A stretch of DNA of 64,000 bases from Pseudomonas marginalis (GTDB lineage: Bacteria > Pseudomonadota > Gammaproteobacteria > Pseudomonadales > Pseudomonadaceae), in the NCBI RefSeq assembly GCF_900105325.1, contig NZ_FNSU01000001.1:434001-498000 (forward strand), in the 5' to 3' direction. A model generated the notes under the pieces. It did not search any database. It was not told the DNA's origin and saw only the letters and a list, made by a program, of their open reading frames with translations. This document shows positions 42,348 to 51,333 of this stretch, one piece after another; positions within the stretch are counted from its first letter, which is position 1, and every line of letters starts with the position of its first letter. Made by a program: the position numbers and the translations under genes.

Positions 42348-43602
42348 AACCAAACGTACGAGCGAGTTGGACGAACTGTTGATCGACGCCGAGGCCGACG
42401 ACGAAGTGGTGCAAAGCAGCCACCCGGTGGTGAGTCGCCCCTGGTTGCTGCTGCTGGGCCTGATTCTGGTGGCCTTGAACCTGCGTCCGGCGCTGTCGAG
42501 CGTGGCGCCATTGCTGGCCGACGTCTCCAGCAGCCTGGGGTTGTCGGCGGCCAAGGCCGGTTTGCTCACCACCCTGCCGGTGTTGTGCCTCGGCCTGTTC
42601 GCACCCACGGCGCCGATCCTGGCCCGGCGGTTTGGCGCCGAGCGGGTGGTGTTGGGGATTTTGCTGACCCTGGCCGCCGGCATCCTCCTGCGCAGCGCTT
42701 TTGGCGAAGTGGGCTTGTTCGCCGGCAGCCTGATCGCCGGTGCGAGCATCGGCATCATCGGCGTCTTGCTGCCGGGCCTGATCAAGCGTGATTTCGCCAG
42801 GCAGGCCGGTGCCATGACCGGGGTCTACACCATGGCCCTGTGCCTGGGCGCGGCGTTGGCCGCCGGTGCCACGGTGCCGCTGAGTCATTACTTCGGTGAC
42901 CGCTGGACCATTGGCCTGGGCTTCTGGATTCTGCCGGCGTTGGCGGCGGCGTTGTTCTGGTTACCGCAGGTCGGCCGCAAACACGCTACCCACCAGGTCG
43001 CCTATCGAGTGAAGGGCCTGCTGCGTGATCCGTTGGCCTGGCAGGTCACCTTGTACATGGGCCTGCAATCGTCCCTGTCGTACATCGTGTTTGGCTGGCT
43101 GCCGTCGATCCTGATCGGTCGTGGCCTGAGCGCCACCGAAGCCGGGTTGGCGTTGTCCGGCTCTATCGTCATGCAATTGTTCAGTTCCCTCGCCGCACCC
43201 TGGCTCGCCACCCGTGGCAAAGACCAGCGCCTGGCGATCGTAGTGGTGATGCTGCTGACCCTCGGCGGTTTGTTCGGTTGCCTGTATGCACCGCTGGACG
43301 GCCTCTGGGGCTGGGCGATCCTGCTCGGCCTGGGCCAGGGCGGTACGTTCAGCCTGGCGCTGACCCTGATCGTGCTGCGTTCGCGCGACTCCCATGTGGC
43401 GGCCAACCTGTCGAGCATGGCCCAGGGTTTTGGCTACACCCTGGCGTCCATTGGCCCATTTGCGGTGGGCCTGGTGCACGACTGGACGGGCGGCTGGTCG
43501 GCCATCGGCTGGATTTTCGCGGTGATCGGCCTGGGCGCCATCGTTGCCGGGCTGGGGGCGGGGCGGGCGCTGTATGTGAAGGTCAGCAGCGAGAAAGTCT
43601 AG
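42337..43602 (+). CDS. MFS transporter of the CynX/NimT (YeaN) family
   Basis: A 421-aa major facilitator with twelve predicted helices after a polar 45-residue N-terminus. The first helix region PWLLLLGLILVALNLRPALSSVAPLL and the LSAAKAGLLTTLPVLCLGLFAP segment are typical of the CynX/NimT cyanate/2-nitroimidazole transporter group. It is translationally coupled to the upstream FCD regulator. The substrate is unknown. Its stop codon shares the tetranucleotide CTAG with the stop of the converging fimbrial gene. Confidence 0.9.
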   Translation: MNPETKRTSELDELLIDAEADDEVVQSSHPVVSRPWLLLLGLILVALNLRPALSSVAPLLADVSSSLGLSAAKAGLLTTLPVLCLGLFAPTAPILARRFGAERVVLGILLTLAAGILLRSAFGEVGLFAGSLIAGASIGIIGVLLPGLIKRDFARQAGAMTGVYTMALCLGAALAAGATVPLSHYFGDRWTIGLGFWILPALAAALFWLPQVGRKHATHQVAYRVKGLLRDPLAWQVTLYMGLQSSLSYIVFGWLPSILIGRGLSATEAGLALSGSIVMQLFSSLAAPWLATRGKDQRLAIVVVMLLTLGGLFGCLYAPLDGLWGWAILLGLGQGGTFSLALTLIVLRSRDSHVAANLSSMAQGFGYTLASIGPFAVGLVHDWTGGWSAIGWIFAVIGLGAIVAGLGAGRALYVKVSSEKV

Positions 43603-44249
43603 AGGTACAGCACTTCCAGGGTCGCCGAGCCGTCGAGCAAGGTGTCGCTGCTCAGGTCCAGGTTCTGCTTGGCATTGATCACCGCCTCGACCTTGACGGT
43701 GCTGGTTAACGCCTGGATCGCCGAGGGCCCGGCGGTGCTGCCTTCGGCGGTGGTGAACCCCAGGTAACTGTTGGCCCCGATATCGATAGGGTTGAGGTTG
43801 GCGGTGCGCCAGGCCAGGCCACCGGTGGTGGACTCGGTGCCGTACAGGGGTGTGGTGCTGTCTGCCTGGGTGCTACGCGGGTCGAAGCTCATGGAATAGA
43901 GGCCGATGCGATTGCCACTCTGGTCCAGCCCCAACCCGTAGTAAATCTCGCTATTGACCGTGGCCGTGCCATCGCGATTGTCACGCATGCGCAAGGCAAA
44001 GCGGCTCGGCGCGTTGCAGCCAATGCTGACTTGCAGATGTTTGATCGGCAGTCGTGTGCCTCTGTCGAGGTTCAGGTCCTGCTGGGAAATCTTGCCGTAG
44101 TCGATCAAGCCGCCAGCGGACAGCAGCGGCGTGCAGGCGACGGGCGTGATCCTGCCCTTGACGATCAGCTCCACGGTCGACGCCGCCAGTGCCGGCGCGG
44201 TCGAGGGCAGCAATAGCAGTGAAGAAAAAACCAGGCAGTACTTGTTCAT
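43599..44249 (-). CDS. DUF1120 fimbrial-type protein, last gene of the fimbrial operon
   Basis: A 216-aa secreted protein with a signal peptide (MNKYCLVFSSLLLLPSTAPALA). The DUF1120 pattern ASTVELIVKGRITPVACTPLLSAGGLIDYGKIS has the conserved Cys near 37, a second Cys in SIGCNAPSRFALRMRDNRDGTA, and ends in the family strand SATLEVLYL. DUF1120 proteins (E. coli YhcF type) accompany chaperone-usher fimbriae and are presumed pilus subunits or minor pilins. It lies 17 bases or more after the two-domain subunit gene. Polymerisation via its terminal strand is inference. Confidence 0.85.
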   Translation of the reverse strand: MNKYCLVFSSLLLLPSTAPALAASTVELIVKGRITPVACTPLLSAGGLIDYGKISQQDLNLDRGTRLPIKHLQVSIGCNAPSRFALRMRDNRDGTATVNSEIYYGLGLDQSGNRIGLYSMSFDPRSTQADSTTPLYGTESTTGGLAWRTANLNPIDIGANSYLGFTTAEGSTAGPSAIQALTSTVKVEAVINAKQNLDLSSDTLLDGSATLEVLYL

Positions 44250-44266
44250 TCAGCGGATTCCAGTGA

Positions 44267-45403
44267 TTAGAGGTAGATGATTTCAAGGGTGCCGGAACCA
44301 TTGATGTGCACCACCGTGCGCAGGTCCATGGACTGGGTGGGGGCCAGGTACGCCTTGATACGCACGGTGCCGGCCAGGTTCTGCAGGGCAATGGGGCCGC
44401 GGGTGTTGCCGGCGCTGTCGGTAAAACCCATGAGGCTGTGGGCGGCGATGGGAATCTGCCGCGCACTGGAGGTGCTCCAGGCCTGGCCGCTGCTGGTGGA
44501 GTCGGTGCGGTAGAGCGTGCGGTAGGCGTCGGCTGTGAAGTCTGCCGGGTCGATGTTCAGGTAGTAGCGGCCGATCTTGTTCCCGCTGTTGTCCAGGTCC
44601 AGGCCATAGGCGGTTTCATCGGTGCCGCCGGTGGCCGTGCCGGAGCGGTTGTCGTGCATCAGCAGGGCAAAGGGGGTGGGCGCGTCGCAATTGACAGAGA
44701 ACTGCAAGGTGCGGGTGGGCAGTGGGTTTTCGTGGGTTGGGCTCAGATCTTTCGCCAGCAACGTGCCGTAGTCCACCAGGCCACCGTTGGACAGTTGAGG
44801 TTTGCACGCGGCGGGCGCGAAGTGGGCGCGCAGACTCACTTCGCGCGCGCTATGACGGCCATGGAACGTCCCGGAGGCTTCCCAGGTGGTGGCGTCCGTG
44901 ACCCGTGTGGCGGCGATGTCGGCGAAGGCGCTGAAGGTCAATTGCACGGAAAAATGCTGGCCGTTGAGTAGCGTCTCGCCGTTGACCGGTGCGATGCCGT
45001 GGCCTGTGCGCCAGTTCAGCAGCGCGCCACGGGCCACTGGCGGCTGGCCGAGTGCGGGGATCAATCCCAGCTCCACGGCGGTGCCGTCCAGCACCGCGTC
45101 GCTGGCCTGGATCGCGTAGCTGCCATGCTCGGTGAACCGCAGCCGCTGCGAAGTGGCCGCCAGCGCCTGATAAAACAGGCTCATGTCGGTCGGCTGCGCG
45201 CAGCTCACATTCAGGCTGACGCGGCGCTCACCCAACGGGCGCTCAAGGGTGCTGTCCTGTTGTGCGATACGGCTCATCAGGCCGAAATCCAGCAGCGATT
45301 CATTGAGGTTCAGTTGGCACTCGTCCTCGGCAAGGGCGTTGCTGGCGACTATCAGCAGCATCACGCTCATGGCCAGGCGGGACAGGGTAGAAGCGGTATT
45401 CAT
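44267..45403 (-). CDS. Two-domain fimbrial protein (N-terminal domain plus DUF1120), candidate tip adhesin
   Basis: A protein of about 378 aa with a signal peptide (LAMSVMLLIVASNALA). Residues 25-195 form a beta-rich domain with Cys pairs (DECQLN, LNVSCAQP) resembling a diverged pilin/adhesin domain. Residues 195-378 are a complete DUF1120 domain (FAPAACKPQLSNGGLVDYGTLLAKDL to GSGTLEIIYL). It is double the length of the other five DUF1120 proteins, as tip adhesins are. ATG 45403 has GAGG eight bases upstream; ATG 45418 overlaps the usher stop. Adhesin function is inferred from size and operon position after the usher. Confidence 0.8.
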   Translation of the reverse strand: MNTASTLSRLAMSVMLLIVASNALAEDECQLNLNESLLDFGLMSRIAQQDSTLERPLGERRVSLNVSCAQPTDMSLFYQALAATSQRLRFTEHGSYAIQASDAVLDGTAVELGLIPALGQPPVARGALLNWRTGHGIAPVNGETLLNGQHFSVQLTFSAFADIAATRVTDATTWEASGTFHGRHSAREVSLRAHFAPAACKPQLSNGGLVDYGTLLAKDLSPTHENPLPTRTLQFSVNCDAPTPFALLMHDNRSGTATGGTDETAYGLDLDNSGNKIGRYYLNIDPADFTADAYRTLYRTDSTSSGQAWSTSSARQIPIAAHSLMGFTDSAGNTRGPIALQNLAGTVRIKAYLAPTQSMDLRTVVHINGSGTLEIIYL

Positions 45404-45414
45404 GGTGAGGGTCC

Positions 45415-47856
45415 TCATGATTTATCGCAGCGTGCGGACGCGGTTTCGAAATACACCTGGGGGTCGCTCTTTTCCGGCAACTCGAAGCGCAGGGCACAAC
45501 GCGTCATGCCAGGGGCGCTGACCCACAATTGCGGTTGCTCCAGCACATTGGGCAGGAACACCTGGCCGCCATCCTGGACCAGGGTCACGAACTCCCCGCC
45601 AGCGGTACTGACGGACGCCCCGCGCGGCAGGGGGGTGCCCTGTTCGGTGCGCGCGTGCAGCAATACCCGACGTGTGCGGGTCACGCCAAATTCGACCCGA
45701 TCCACGGCCCCGCGCCCGGCGGCGATCATTGCCAGGCCGTTGTTGATATCCGCATTGCGTGGCAGCGAGCGGGTCTGGACTTCCACCGGGCTGCGGCCGT
45801 AAGCGCTGACCTGCGGCACCACGGCCTGGCCTTGCCAGTCGGTCCACACTGGCCCGCTGGGGGTGCTCAGTTTGATGCCGCTGATGTCGCCCACCGATGC
45901 CACGGCGAAGGTGTCGCGCACTGGGTAGGGCGATAATGTGACGCCGCCGCCATGCATCACCACACCGCCTCGGGCGCTGCCTTGGTAGCTCGAACGCTCG
46001 GCGTCGGAGCGGCTGTAGCTGAAGTCCAGTTGGCTATAGCGCGGCAGGGCGGAGAGGCCCAGCGTGGTTTCCACCTGTCGATCGCGGGTGTCGTGTTCGG
46101 CACTGACGCGGTAGCTCAGTTGATCGTCGATCTGCTCACTCAAACCCAGCCCGGTGCGGTGTTCGCCACCGGAGTTGCGCACCCAGCCGCGGGCCCGGCG
46201 GCTCTCGCCCAAGGGCACGCTGATGTTCAGGTACACCGCATTGTCTTGTTGCTGGCGGCCGCCCATCTGCCATTCGCCGCTGGCCGACAGCGACACCCCG
46301 CGCACGCTGGTGCCCCAGGAGACCAGGCCCCGGCTGCTGCTGTCGCCATCAAAGCTGCTGGAGCGTGAAGCCCCCGCACTGAACGCGCCCAACCACGGGT
46401 GGGACCATCCCAACGTCGCGCTTTGTTGATCGCGATAACGCGAGCGCCGTTGCTGAGTGGTCTCGGGTTCGTAGGTGGCTTCTTCCAGCTCCCGATAGCC
46501 CGCCGTGCGCCAGGAATTGGCCACGCTGAACGACCACTGATCATTCAGGCGCTGGGCCCATGACAGGTCGGTCTGCAGCCCGCGAACCTTGTCCCGTGCC
46601 TGGGTATCGGCGAGTTGGCTGGACAGCTGGATGTGACTGTCCAGCCACGGCAGCCAGCCCAGGCTCAACCCGCCCGCGCGGTATTCGCTGGACGCCAGCA
46701 CGCCGCTGCCCAGGGACAGTTGCGGGTGCACGGCGCCGGTCCAGCCTGCGCTGACCACCCAAGGGTCATCGCCCTGGGCATTGCCGATGTTGCGCACGCG
46801 CCCCGCTGCGACCGAATAGCCCGGTGCTGGCAAACCAAGGCCGAGCATGGCCGCCGGGACGGTGAAACGCCGCTCGCCACCGCTGCTTTCGCGGACGGTG
46901 ACTTCGACGTCGGAGCGCGAGTTCAAACGGCGCACGTCCGTCAGGGAAAACGGCCCGGCGGGGACCACTGTGGAGTGAATCAACGCGCCGTTCTGCCGCA
47001 CCTCGACCTGCGCCGGGCTGTTGGCGATCCCCTCGATGGTCGCACCCTGGCCTTGCTCTTGAAGGGCCTGTTCGGTGAGGACCTGCACCCCGGTGATCTG
47101 CGCGCCGGACAGCACTGGGTTGTAGAGGTTGATCTGCCCGAGTTGCAGCACGGCCTGGTGGCTGGCGAACGTGCGCTGGGCGTAGGCCTCCAGGTGCGTG
47201 CTGCGCGACAGACCGTCCTGCCAGGTCTGTACCTGGCGGCTGCGCACGATCCAGTCGCCGGCGTTGAAACCGACTTCGGTATTGGCCGAGCCGAAACGGC
47301 TGTCACCGTCACCGAAGCGGTTGTAGAACCCGGTGAGGTCGTAATTGAGCAAACCGGCAACCCCACCGGTTTCATAGCCCGAGACGTCTTGTTGCACAGG
47401 CCGCAACGCCTCGGTCGGCACCACCAGCGACACCGTCAGGCTTGCCGGGTCGGGCTCCACCAGGCTTTGTGGGTAGCGTTCCAGAAAGTCATGGCAGGGG
47501 CCGTCATCTGCGGGGACGATCAGGTTGGCGGCGTCCAGCAAGGCGCGGTCAAAACACAGTGCCCCCTGCTGATCAAACCCCACCTCCAGCCGCCCCCGGC
47601 GCTGGCCGTTGACCCGCAGGCTGACAGCATGTCGGCCTGCGGCAAAGCGCGGTGCGTCGAGCAACAGGCTGGCCAATTGTGGATCAATGCCCCGCTGGTG
47701 CAGGGTCGTGGCATCAAACCCCGGTCGTGCTTCGGCCCAGGATGCTGCGGGCCAGAGCACACACGCCAACAGCATGGCCGGGCGAGTGATGCGGGCAGGT
47801 GTGTCGGGCACGGCTTCGCCGTCACGGTCGCTAAATACTGTTTTCACGAAAGGCAC
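45415..47856 (-). CDS. Outer-membrane fimbrial usher (FimD/PapC family)
   Basis: An 813-aa usher that assembles chaperone-bound subunits and secretes the pilus across the outer membrane. After the signal peptide (MLLACVLWPAASWA near residues 28-41) come the N-terminal chaperone-binding domain (roughly 42-160), the 24-stranded barrel with its plug (GTSVRGVSLSASGEW, SQLDFSYSRSDAERSSY strands) and the C-terminal domains ending in a Cys pair (TRCALRFEL and ASARCDKS). The start is GTG 47856; a later ATG near the signal core is possible. The gene order chaperone-usher-subunits is standard. Confidence 0.94.
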   Translation of the reverse strand: MPFVKTVFSDRDGEAVPDTPARITRPAMLLACVLWPAASWAEARPGFDATTLHQRGIDPQLASLLLDAPRFAAGRHAVSLRVNGQRRGRLEVGFDQQGALCFDRALLDAANLIVPADDGPCHDFLERYPQSLVEPDPASLTVSLVVPTEALRPVQQDVSGYETGGVAGLLNYDLTGFYNRFGDGDSRFGSANTEVGFNAGDWIVRSRQVQTWQDGLSRSTHLEAYAQRTFASHQAVLQLGQINLYNPVLSGAQITGVQVLTEQALQEQGQGATIEGIANSPAQVEVRQNGALIHSTVVPAGPFSLTDVRRLNSRSDVEVTVRESSGGERRFTVPAAMLGLGLPAPGYSVAAGRVRNIGNAQGDDPWVVSAGWTGAVHPQLSLGSGVLASSEYRAGGLSLGWLPWLDSHIQLSSQLADTQARDKVRGLQTDLSWAQRLNDQWSFSVANSWRTAGYRELEEATYEPETTQQRRSRYRDQQSATLGWSHPWLGAFSAGASRSSSFDGDSSSRGLVSWGTSVRGVSLSASGEWQMGGRQQQDNAVYLNISVPLGESRRARGWVRNSGGEHRTGLGLSEQIDDQLSYRVSAEHDTRDRQVETTLGLSALPRYSQLDFSYSRSDAERSSYQGSARGGVVMHGGGVTLSPYPVRDTFAVASVGDISGIKLSTPSGPVWTDWQGQAVVPQVSAYGRSPVEVQTRSLPRNADINNGLAMIAAGRGAVDRVEFGVTRTRRVLLHARTEQGTPLPRGASVSTAGGEFVTLVQDGGQVFLPNVLEQPQLWVSAPGMTRCALRFELPEKSDPQVYFETASARCDKS

Positions 47857-47941
47857 TCAAGTGATGGGCGTCTGTGCGCCCTGGTGACGGTCTTCGAGCC
47901 GTCACTTCGTTATGCAGGCGCCGGGCGCCTGGTGTATGCCG

Positions 47942-48643
47942 TCAGGTCAGAGGGGCTTCGTAGGCGGCTACCGCAAAGCCATACACCGTGGCCGGTTGCA
48001 GCCGTACGGTGCTGGCCGGGCCGCCGGTGGCCGGCATGCTCAGGGTTTCTCCCGGCAACACGTAGGTGCGCGGCAGCATCGCCTTGCCATCACCGGGCAG
48101 CAGGCGCAGTTCCTGGGCCAGGCGCACCACATACGGGCTGTCGTTGCGCACCTGCAAGGTGGCGCCGTGCTGCGACCAACTCAGTAGAGTCCACGGTGTG
48201 CGATTGCGCGCCAGGCCTTTGGGATGAATGATCACCGGCAAGTTCTGGCGCACCGTCACGCCTACCCGTGCATGCCCGGCTTCAGTGGCCGGCCGGCCCT
48301 GGGGCATGCCTTCAAAGATTGCCCGCTTGAGTCGCTGGGTGAGCAACGGTTGCTGGCTTTGCAGGATGAAACGCACCAGTTGCGATTTGGACGGTTCGAC
48401 CCGCGACAGTGGCGGCGTGACCACCAGTAACGACTCGGTGTCCTCGGGAACATCTTCCAGGGTGACGTGCAGCAAGGCGAGTTGGCTGTCGGTGTTGGTC
48501 ACCGATACGGCGGCTTCGCCATCGGTTTCGTAAATGATCACCACGGAGGTGTCTGGGACCATGCCATCGGCCTGTGCATAAGTGGCCGGCAGCAACGTCA
48601 GGGCAGCCAGGCAGGCCGCGGTTTTCAACAATGTCGTCGTCAT
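47942..48643 (-). CDS. Periplasmic fimbrial chaperone (PapD family)
   Basis: A 233-aa protein with a signal peptide (TAACLAALTLLPATYAQA). It has an N-terminal immunoglobulin-like domain (VPDTSVVIIYETDGEAAVSVTN, then LLVVTPPLSRVEPSKSQLVRFIL, with the Arg/Lys pair that anchors subunit C-termini) and a second domain ending near YGFAVAAYEAPLT. It caps DUF1120 subunits in the periplasm by donor-strand complementation and hands them to the usher gene product encoded 85 bases downstream. ATG 48643 is preferred to ATG 48658. Confidence 0.9.
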   Translation of the reverse strand: MTTTLLKTAACLAALTLLPATYAQADGMVPDTSVVIIYETDGEAAVSVTNTDSQLALLHVTLEDVPEDTESLLVVTPPLSRVEPSKSQLVRFILQSQQPLLTQRLKRAIFEGMPQGRPATEAGHARVGVTVRQNLPVIIHPKGLARNRTPWTLLSWSQHGATLQVRNDSPYVVRLAQELRLLPGDGKAMLPRTYVLPGETLSMPATGGPASTVRLQPATVYGFAVAAYEAPLT

Positions 48644-48676
48644 GACGGGGTTTCCCATAGGGGCAGCATAAAGAAG

Positions 48677-49300
48677 TCAGAGGTAGCGCAAATCCAGGAC
48701 GATGGAGCCATCGAGCGGCACTTCCTGGTTCAGGGTCAGGTACTGGGCCAGGTTGATGGCGGTGTCGATTTGCAGTTGGGCGCTCAACTGGCCGATGAAG
48801 TCGGGCTGGCGATCACCGATGGGGGCAAAACCGACGTAGGTCCTGGGGGAGGCATTGGGGTGCGGTGCCCAGGTTTCGCCGTTGTCGCTGGAAGCCAGCG
48901 CTTGCATGGGTTGCGCATCGCCCAACGGGTTGCGATAAGACAGCGCCACCGACCCCAGGCGTTCGGCGGGCGCGTGGATGTTTCTGCCCAGGCTGTAAAG
49001 CCCGGGGCCCAAGGCGGACTCGGCTCGGTTGTCGATCCCAACCAGGGCAAATAGCATGGGCCTGGCGCACTGCACATTCAGCGCCAATGCCCGGCTGGGC
49101 AGTAGGGTGAACTCGCTGGGACTGAGGGTGTGAGCCGGGATTTTGCCGTGATCGACCGTGCCCTCGTCAGACAGCGTCACGTGGCAAGCGTCCGGCGTCA
49201 GCCGACCGGTCACCGTGATGTCGACAAACGACGCGGCAAAGGCCGCCGTGGCGTTCGTCAGTAAAAGGACTGTCGCCAAGAGGCGAGGGTAGGTAGTCAT
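48677..49300 (-). CDS. DUF1120 fimbrial-type protein (diverged copy)
   Basis: A 207-aa secreted protein (signal MTTYPRLLATVLLLTNATAAFA). The family pattern is VDITVTGRLTPDACHVTLSDEGTVDHGKIPAHTL, with second Cys in NVQCARPMLFALVGIDNRAES and terminal SIVLDLRYL. It differs more from the other copies in its centre (NIHAPAERLGSVALSYRN). Start ATG 49300 rather than the TTG at 49327. It is the fourth DUF1120 gene in transcription order and sits directly before the chaperone gene. Confidence 0.85.
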   Translation of the reverse strand: MTTYPRLLATVLLLTNATAAFAASFVDITVTGRLTPDACHVTLSDEGTVDHGKIPAHTLSPSEFTLLPSRALALNVQCARPMLFALVGIDNRAESALGPGLYSLGRNIHAPAERLGSVALSYRNPLGDAQPMQALASSDNGETWAPHPNASPRTYVGFAPIGDRQPDFIGQLSAQLQIDTAINLAQYLTLNQEVPLDGSIVLDLRYL

Positions 49301-49389
49301 CGGTTTGCGCCACTGGCCGACGTGCAAACGGCCGAAACGGAAGAAATGCCCATGCCTGCCTGTTCCCGCCAGGCATGGGCGCCCAAGGC

Positions 49390-50010
49390 TTACAGGTACT
49401 TCACTTCCAAGGTGGCCGAGCCGTCGAGCGTCACCTCGTTGCTCAGGTCCAGGCCATCGGTGCGGGCGATGGAGGTGTCTACTACCAACTCCGTCACCAG
49501 TTCCTTGATGGAGGCCGGTTGGGTGGCGTCGTCCAGGGTGGCCAGCGCCATGTACAAGCCGGCGTCCCAGAACTTTTCGCTGTACCAGGTGTTGCCGCCA
49601 TCCGAGGAGGCAATCGGTTGCATCTGTGCGCCGTCGGCAACGGCGTTACGCAGCATCAGCTTGTACCAGCCCAGCTTCTGGGTGCCGTTGATCAGGCCCA
49701 AGCCGTAGTCGGAAGAGGAAATGGATGAACCAGCACGGTTATCGATGGAGTGCAGGGCAAACTGAATGGGCGCATCGCACACCACCACCAGGGTCATGAC
49801 ATGGGTCCCGATGTGTGTAGGGTTGTCCGGACGCAGGTCTTTTGCGGAAATCTTGCCGTGGTCGATGATCCCGCCACTGCTCATGTTTGGCGTGCAGGCG
49901 CTAGGCACGATCAGGCCCTTGACGGTCAGGTCGACGGTAGACGCGGCGTAGGTGCTGGCGGAGCCGAGCAGCAGCAGGCTGGTGGTGAGGGTGGTTAACA
50001 GGGCTTTCAT
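49390..50010 (-). CDS. DUF1120 fimbrial-type protein
   Basis: A 206-aa secreted protein (signal MKALLTTLTTSLLLLGSASTYA). The N-terminal pattern STVDLTVKGLIVPSACTPNMSSGGIIDHGKISAKDL is followed by VVCDAPIQFALHSIDNRAGSS, SDYGLGLINGTQKLGWYKL and terminal SATLEVKYL. AGGA lies upstream of the ATG. Closely similar to the 50710-51333 protein (LINGTEKLGRYYI), so the two probably arose by duplication. Confidence 0.87.
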   Translation of the reverse strand: MKALLTTLTTSLLLLGSASTYAASTVDLTVKGLIVPSACTPNMSSGGIIDHGKISAKDLRPDNPTHIGTHVMTLVVVCDAPIQFALHSIDNRAGSSISSSDYGLGLINGTQKLGWYKLMLRNAVADGAQMQPIASSDGGNTWYSEKFWDAGLYMALATLDDATQPASIKELVTELVVDTSIARTDGLDLSNEVTLDGSATLEVKYL

Positions 50011-50048
50011 AGGGGCGAGTTCCTTTCGAACGAGTCTGTGTGTGGCAC

Positions 50049-50663
50049 TTACAAGTAGCTGACCTGGACCGTGGCGTGCCCGTCGACGGGCACTTCATCC
50101 GTCAGCGTCAGGCTATCGGCGGGGGCGATGTGGGTGAACAGGCGGATTTCAGCGTCGAAATCCTTCACCGCGATCGGCACCAGTTGGTTGCCCACCGCGA
50201 CGGCGGTCAGCAGGGTGTGCGTCAGCAGGCTGGTCGGTAGCCACGTCACGCCGCCGTCTTGTGAGGTGATGGTGCGTACCGCGACACCATCAGCCACGGG
50301 ACCATAGAGATGGAAAACCGTGCCGCCGAGCTTTTCGCCTTCCTGGGTCAGGCCCAGCCCATGCCAGTACTGGTGGTTGGCAGAGGAGCCGGCGCGGTTG
50401 TCGACGGTGGTCAGGGTGAAGAACGTCGGTGCTTCACAACGCACGCTCAATTGCATGGATTGGTTGGGCAATGAGGTGTATTGCCCGGCGTTGAGGTCCT
50501 TGACTGCCATTTTTCCGAAGTCGATTGTGCCGCCGCCGGAGATCAGTGGCGCACAGGCGCTCGGGGTGATGGTGCCTTTGACCGTGAGGTCGGTGTTGCT
50601 GTCGGCCATTACCGGCGGCGCGAACAACAGTGTCAACATGAGTCGGGAGGCAAAAGCGTTCAT
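50049..50663 (-). CDS. DUF1120 fimbrial-type protein
   Basis: A 204-aa secreted protein (signal about MNAFASRLMLTLLFAPPVMA). The family pattern is NTDLTVKGTITPSACAPLISGGGTIDFGKMAVKDL, with second Cys in SVRCEAPTFFTLTTVDNRAGSS and terminal ATVQVSYL. The start is ATG 50663; the TTG at 50669 is less likely. It lies about 46 bases after the first subunit gene of the operon. Confidence 0.87.
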   Translation of the reverse strand: MNAFASRLMLTLLFAPPVMADSNTDLTVKGTITPSACAPLISGGGTIDFGKMAVKDLNAGQYTSLPNQSMQLSVRCEAPTFFTLTTVDNRAGSSANHQYWHGLGLTQEGEKLGGTVFHLYGPVADGVAVRTITSQDGGVTWLPTSLLTHTLLTAVAVGNQLVPIAVKDFDAEIRLFTHIAPADSLTLTDEVPVDGHATVQVSYL

Positions 50664-50709
50664 AGGCAAAGGGTTCTTTACAAGAGGGGTCTACGTAGCG
50701 TCGACCGGG

Positions 50710-51333
50710 TTACAGGTACTTCACTTCCAGTGTCGCTGAGCCGTCCAATGCCACTTCATTGGTCAAGGTCAGGTCTTTTGCTGGCGCGATAGCGGTGTTG
50801 AGTACGATTTCCACGGCTGCATTCTTGAGGGGGTGAGGTGCCCAACCGCTCTCACCGTTGAAATCGCCGAAGGCAAACAATCGATTCGGTTCTACCGCAT
50901 CGTCCTCATAAAGCTCTGACCACCGCCCGTCAGTGAACATCGTCAGCATGATCGAGGGGATATCGGTGACGGGATTGCGCAGCGTGATGTAATACCGCCC
51001 CAGCTTCTCTGTTCCGTTGATCAGACCCAGGCCATAGGCACCGGCGCGCATTGAGGAGCCTGCACGGTTGTCGACGGGGTTGATGCCAAACAGCGTGGAG
51101 GCTTCACAACTCACGGTCAGTTGCAGGGTTTTGACCTCAAGCAGGGTTTGGCTCTCTTGACTCAGGTCTTTGGCGGAGATTTTCCCAAAGTCGACGGCGC
51201 CAGGCAGGTTGGGGGTACAGGCGCTCGGCGTGATCAACCCCTTTACTGTCAGGTCTACGGAGCTGGCGGCGAAGGCCGATGTTGTGCTGGCGAGTAACAG
51301 GGCGGTGCCCACCAGATTCAGGGACTTGTTCAT
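50710..51333 (-). CDS. DUF1120 fimbrial-type protein, first gene of the operon (candidate major subunit)
   Basis: A 207-aa secreted protein (signal MNKSLNLVGTALLLASTTSAFA). It has SSVDLTVKGLITPSACTPNLPGAVDFGKISAKDL, second Cys in TVSCEASTLFGINPVDNRAGSS, and terminal SATLEVKYL. As the promoter-proximal gene it is the natural candidate for the most abundant fimbrial subunit, though this is inference. The operon promoter should lie in 51334-51600. Confidence 0.87.
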   Translation of the reverse strand: MNKSLNLVGTALLLASTTSAFAASSVDLTVKGLITPSACTPNLPGAVDFGKISAKDLSQESQTLLEVKTLQLTVSCEASTLFGINPVDNRAGSSMRAGAYGLGLINGTEKLGRYYITLRNPVTDIPSIMLTMFTDGRWSELYEDDAVEPNRLFAFGDFNGESGWAPHPLKNAAVEIVLNTAIAPAKDLTLTNEVALDGSATLEVKYL

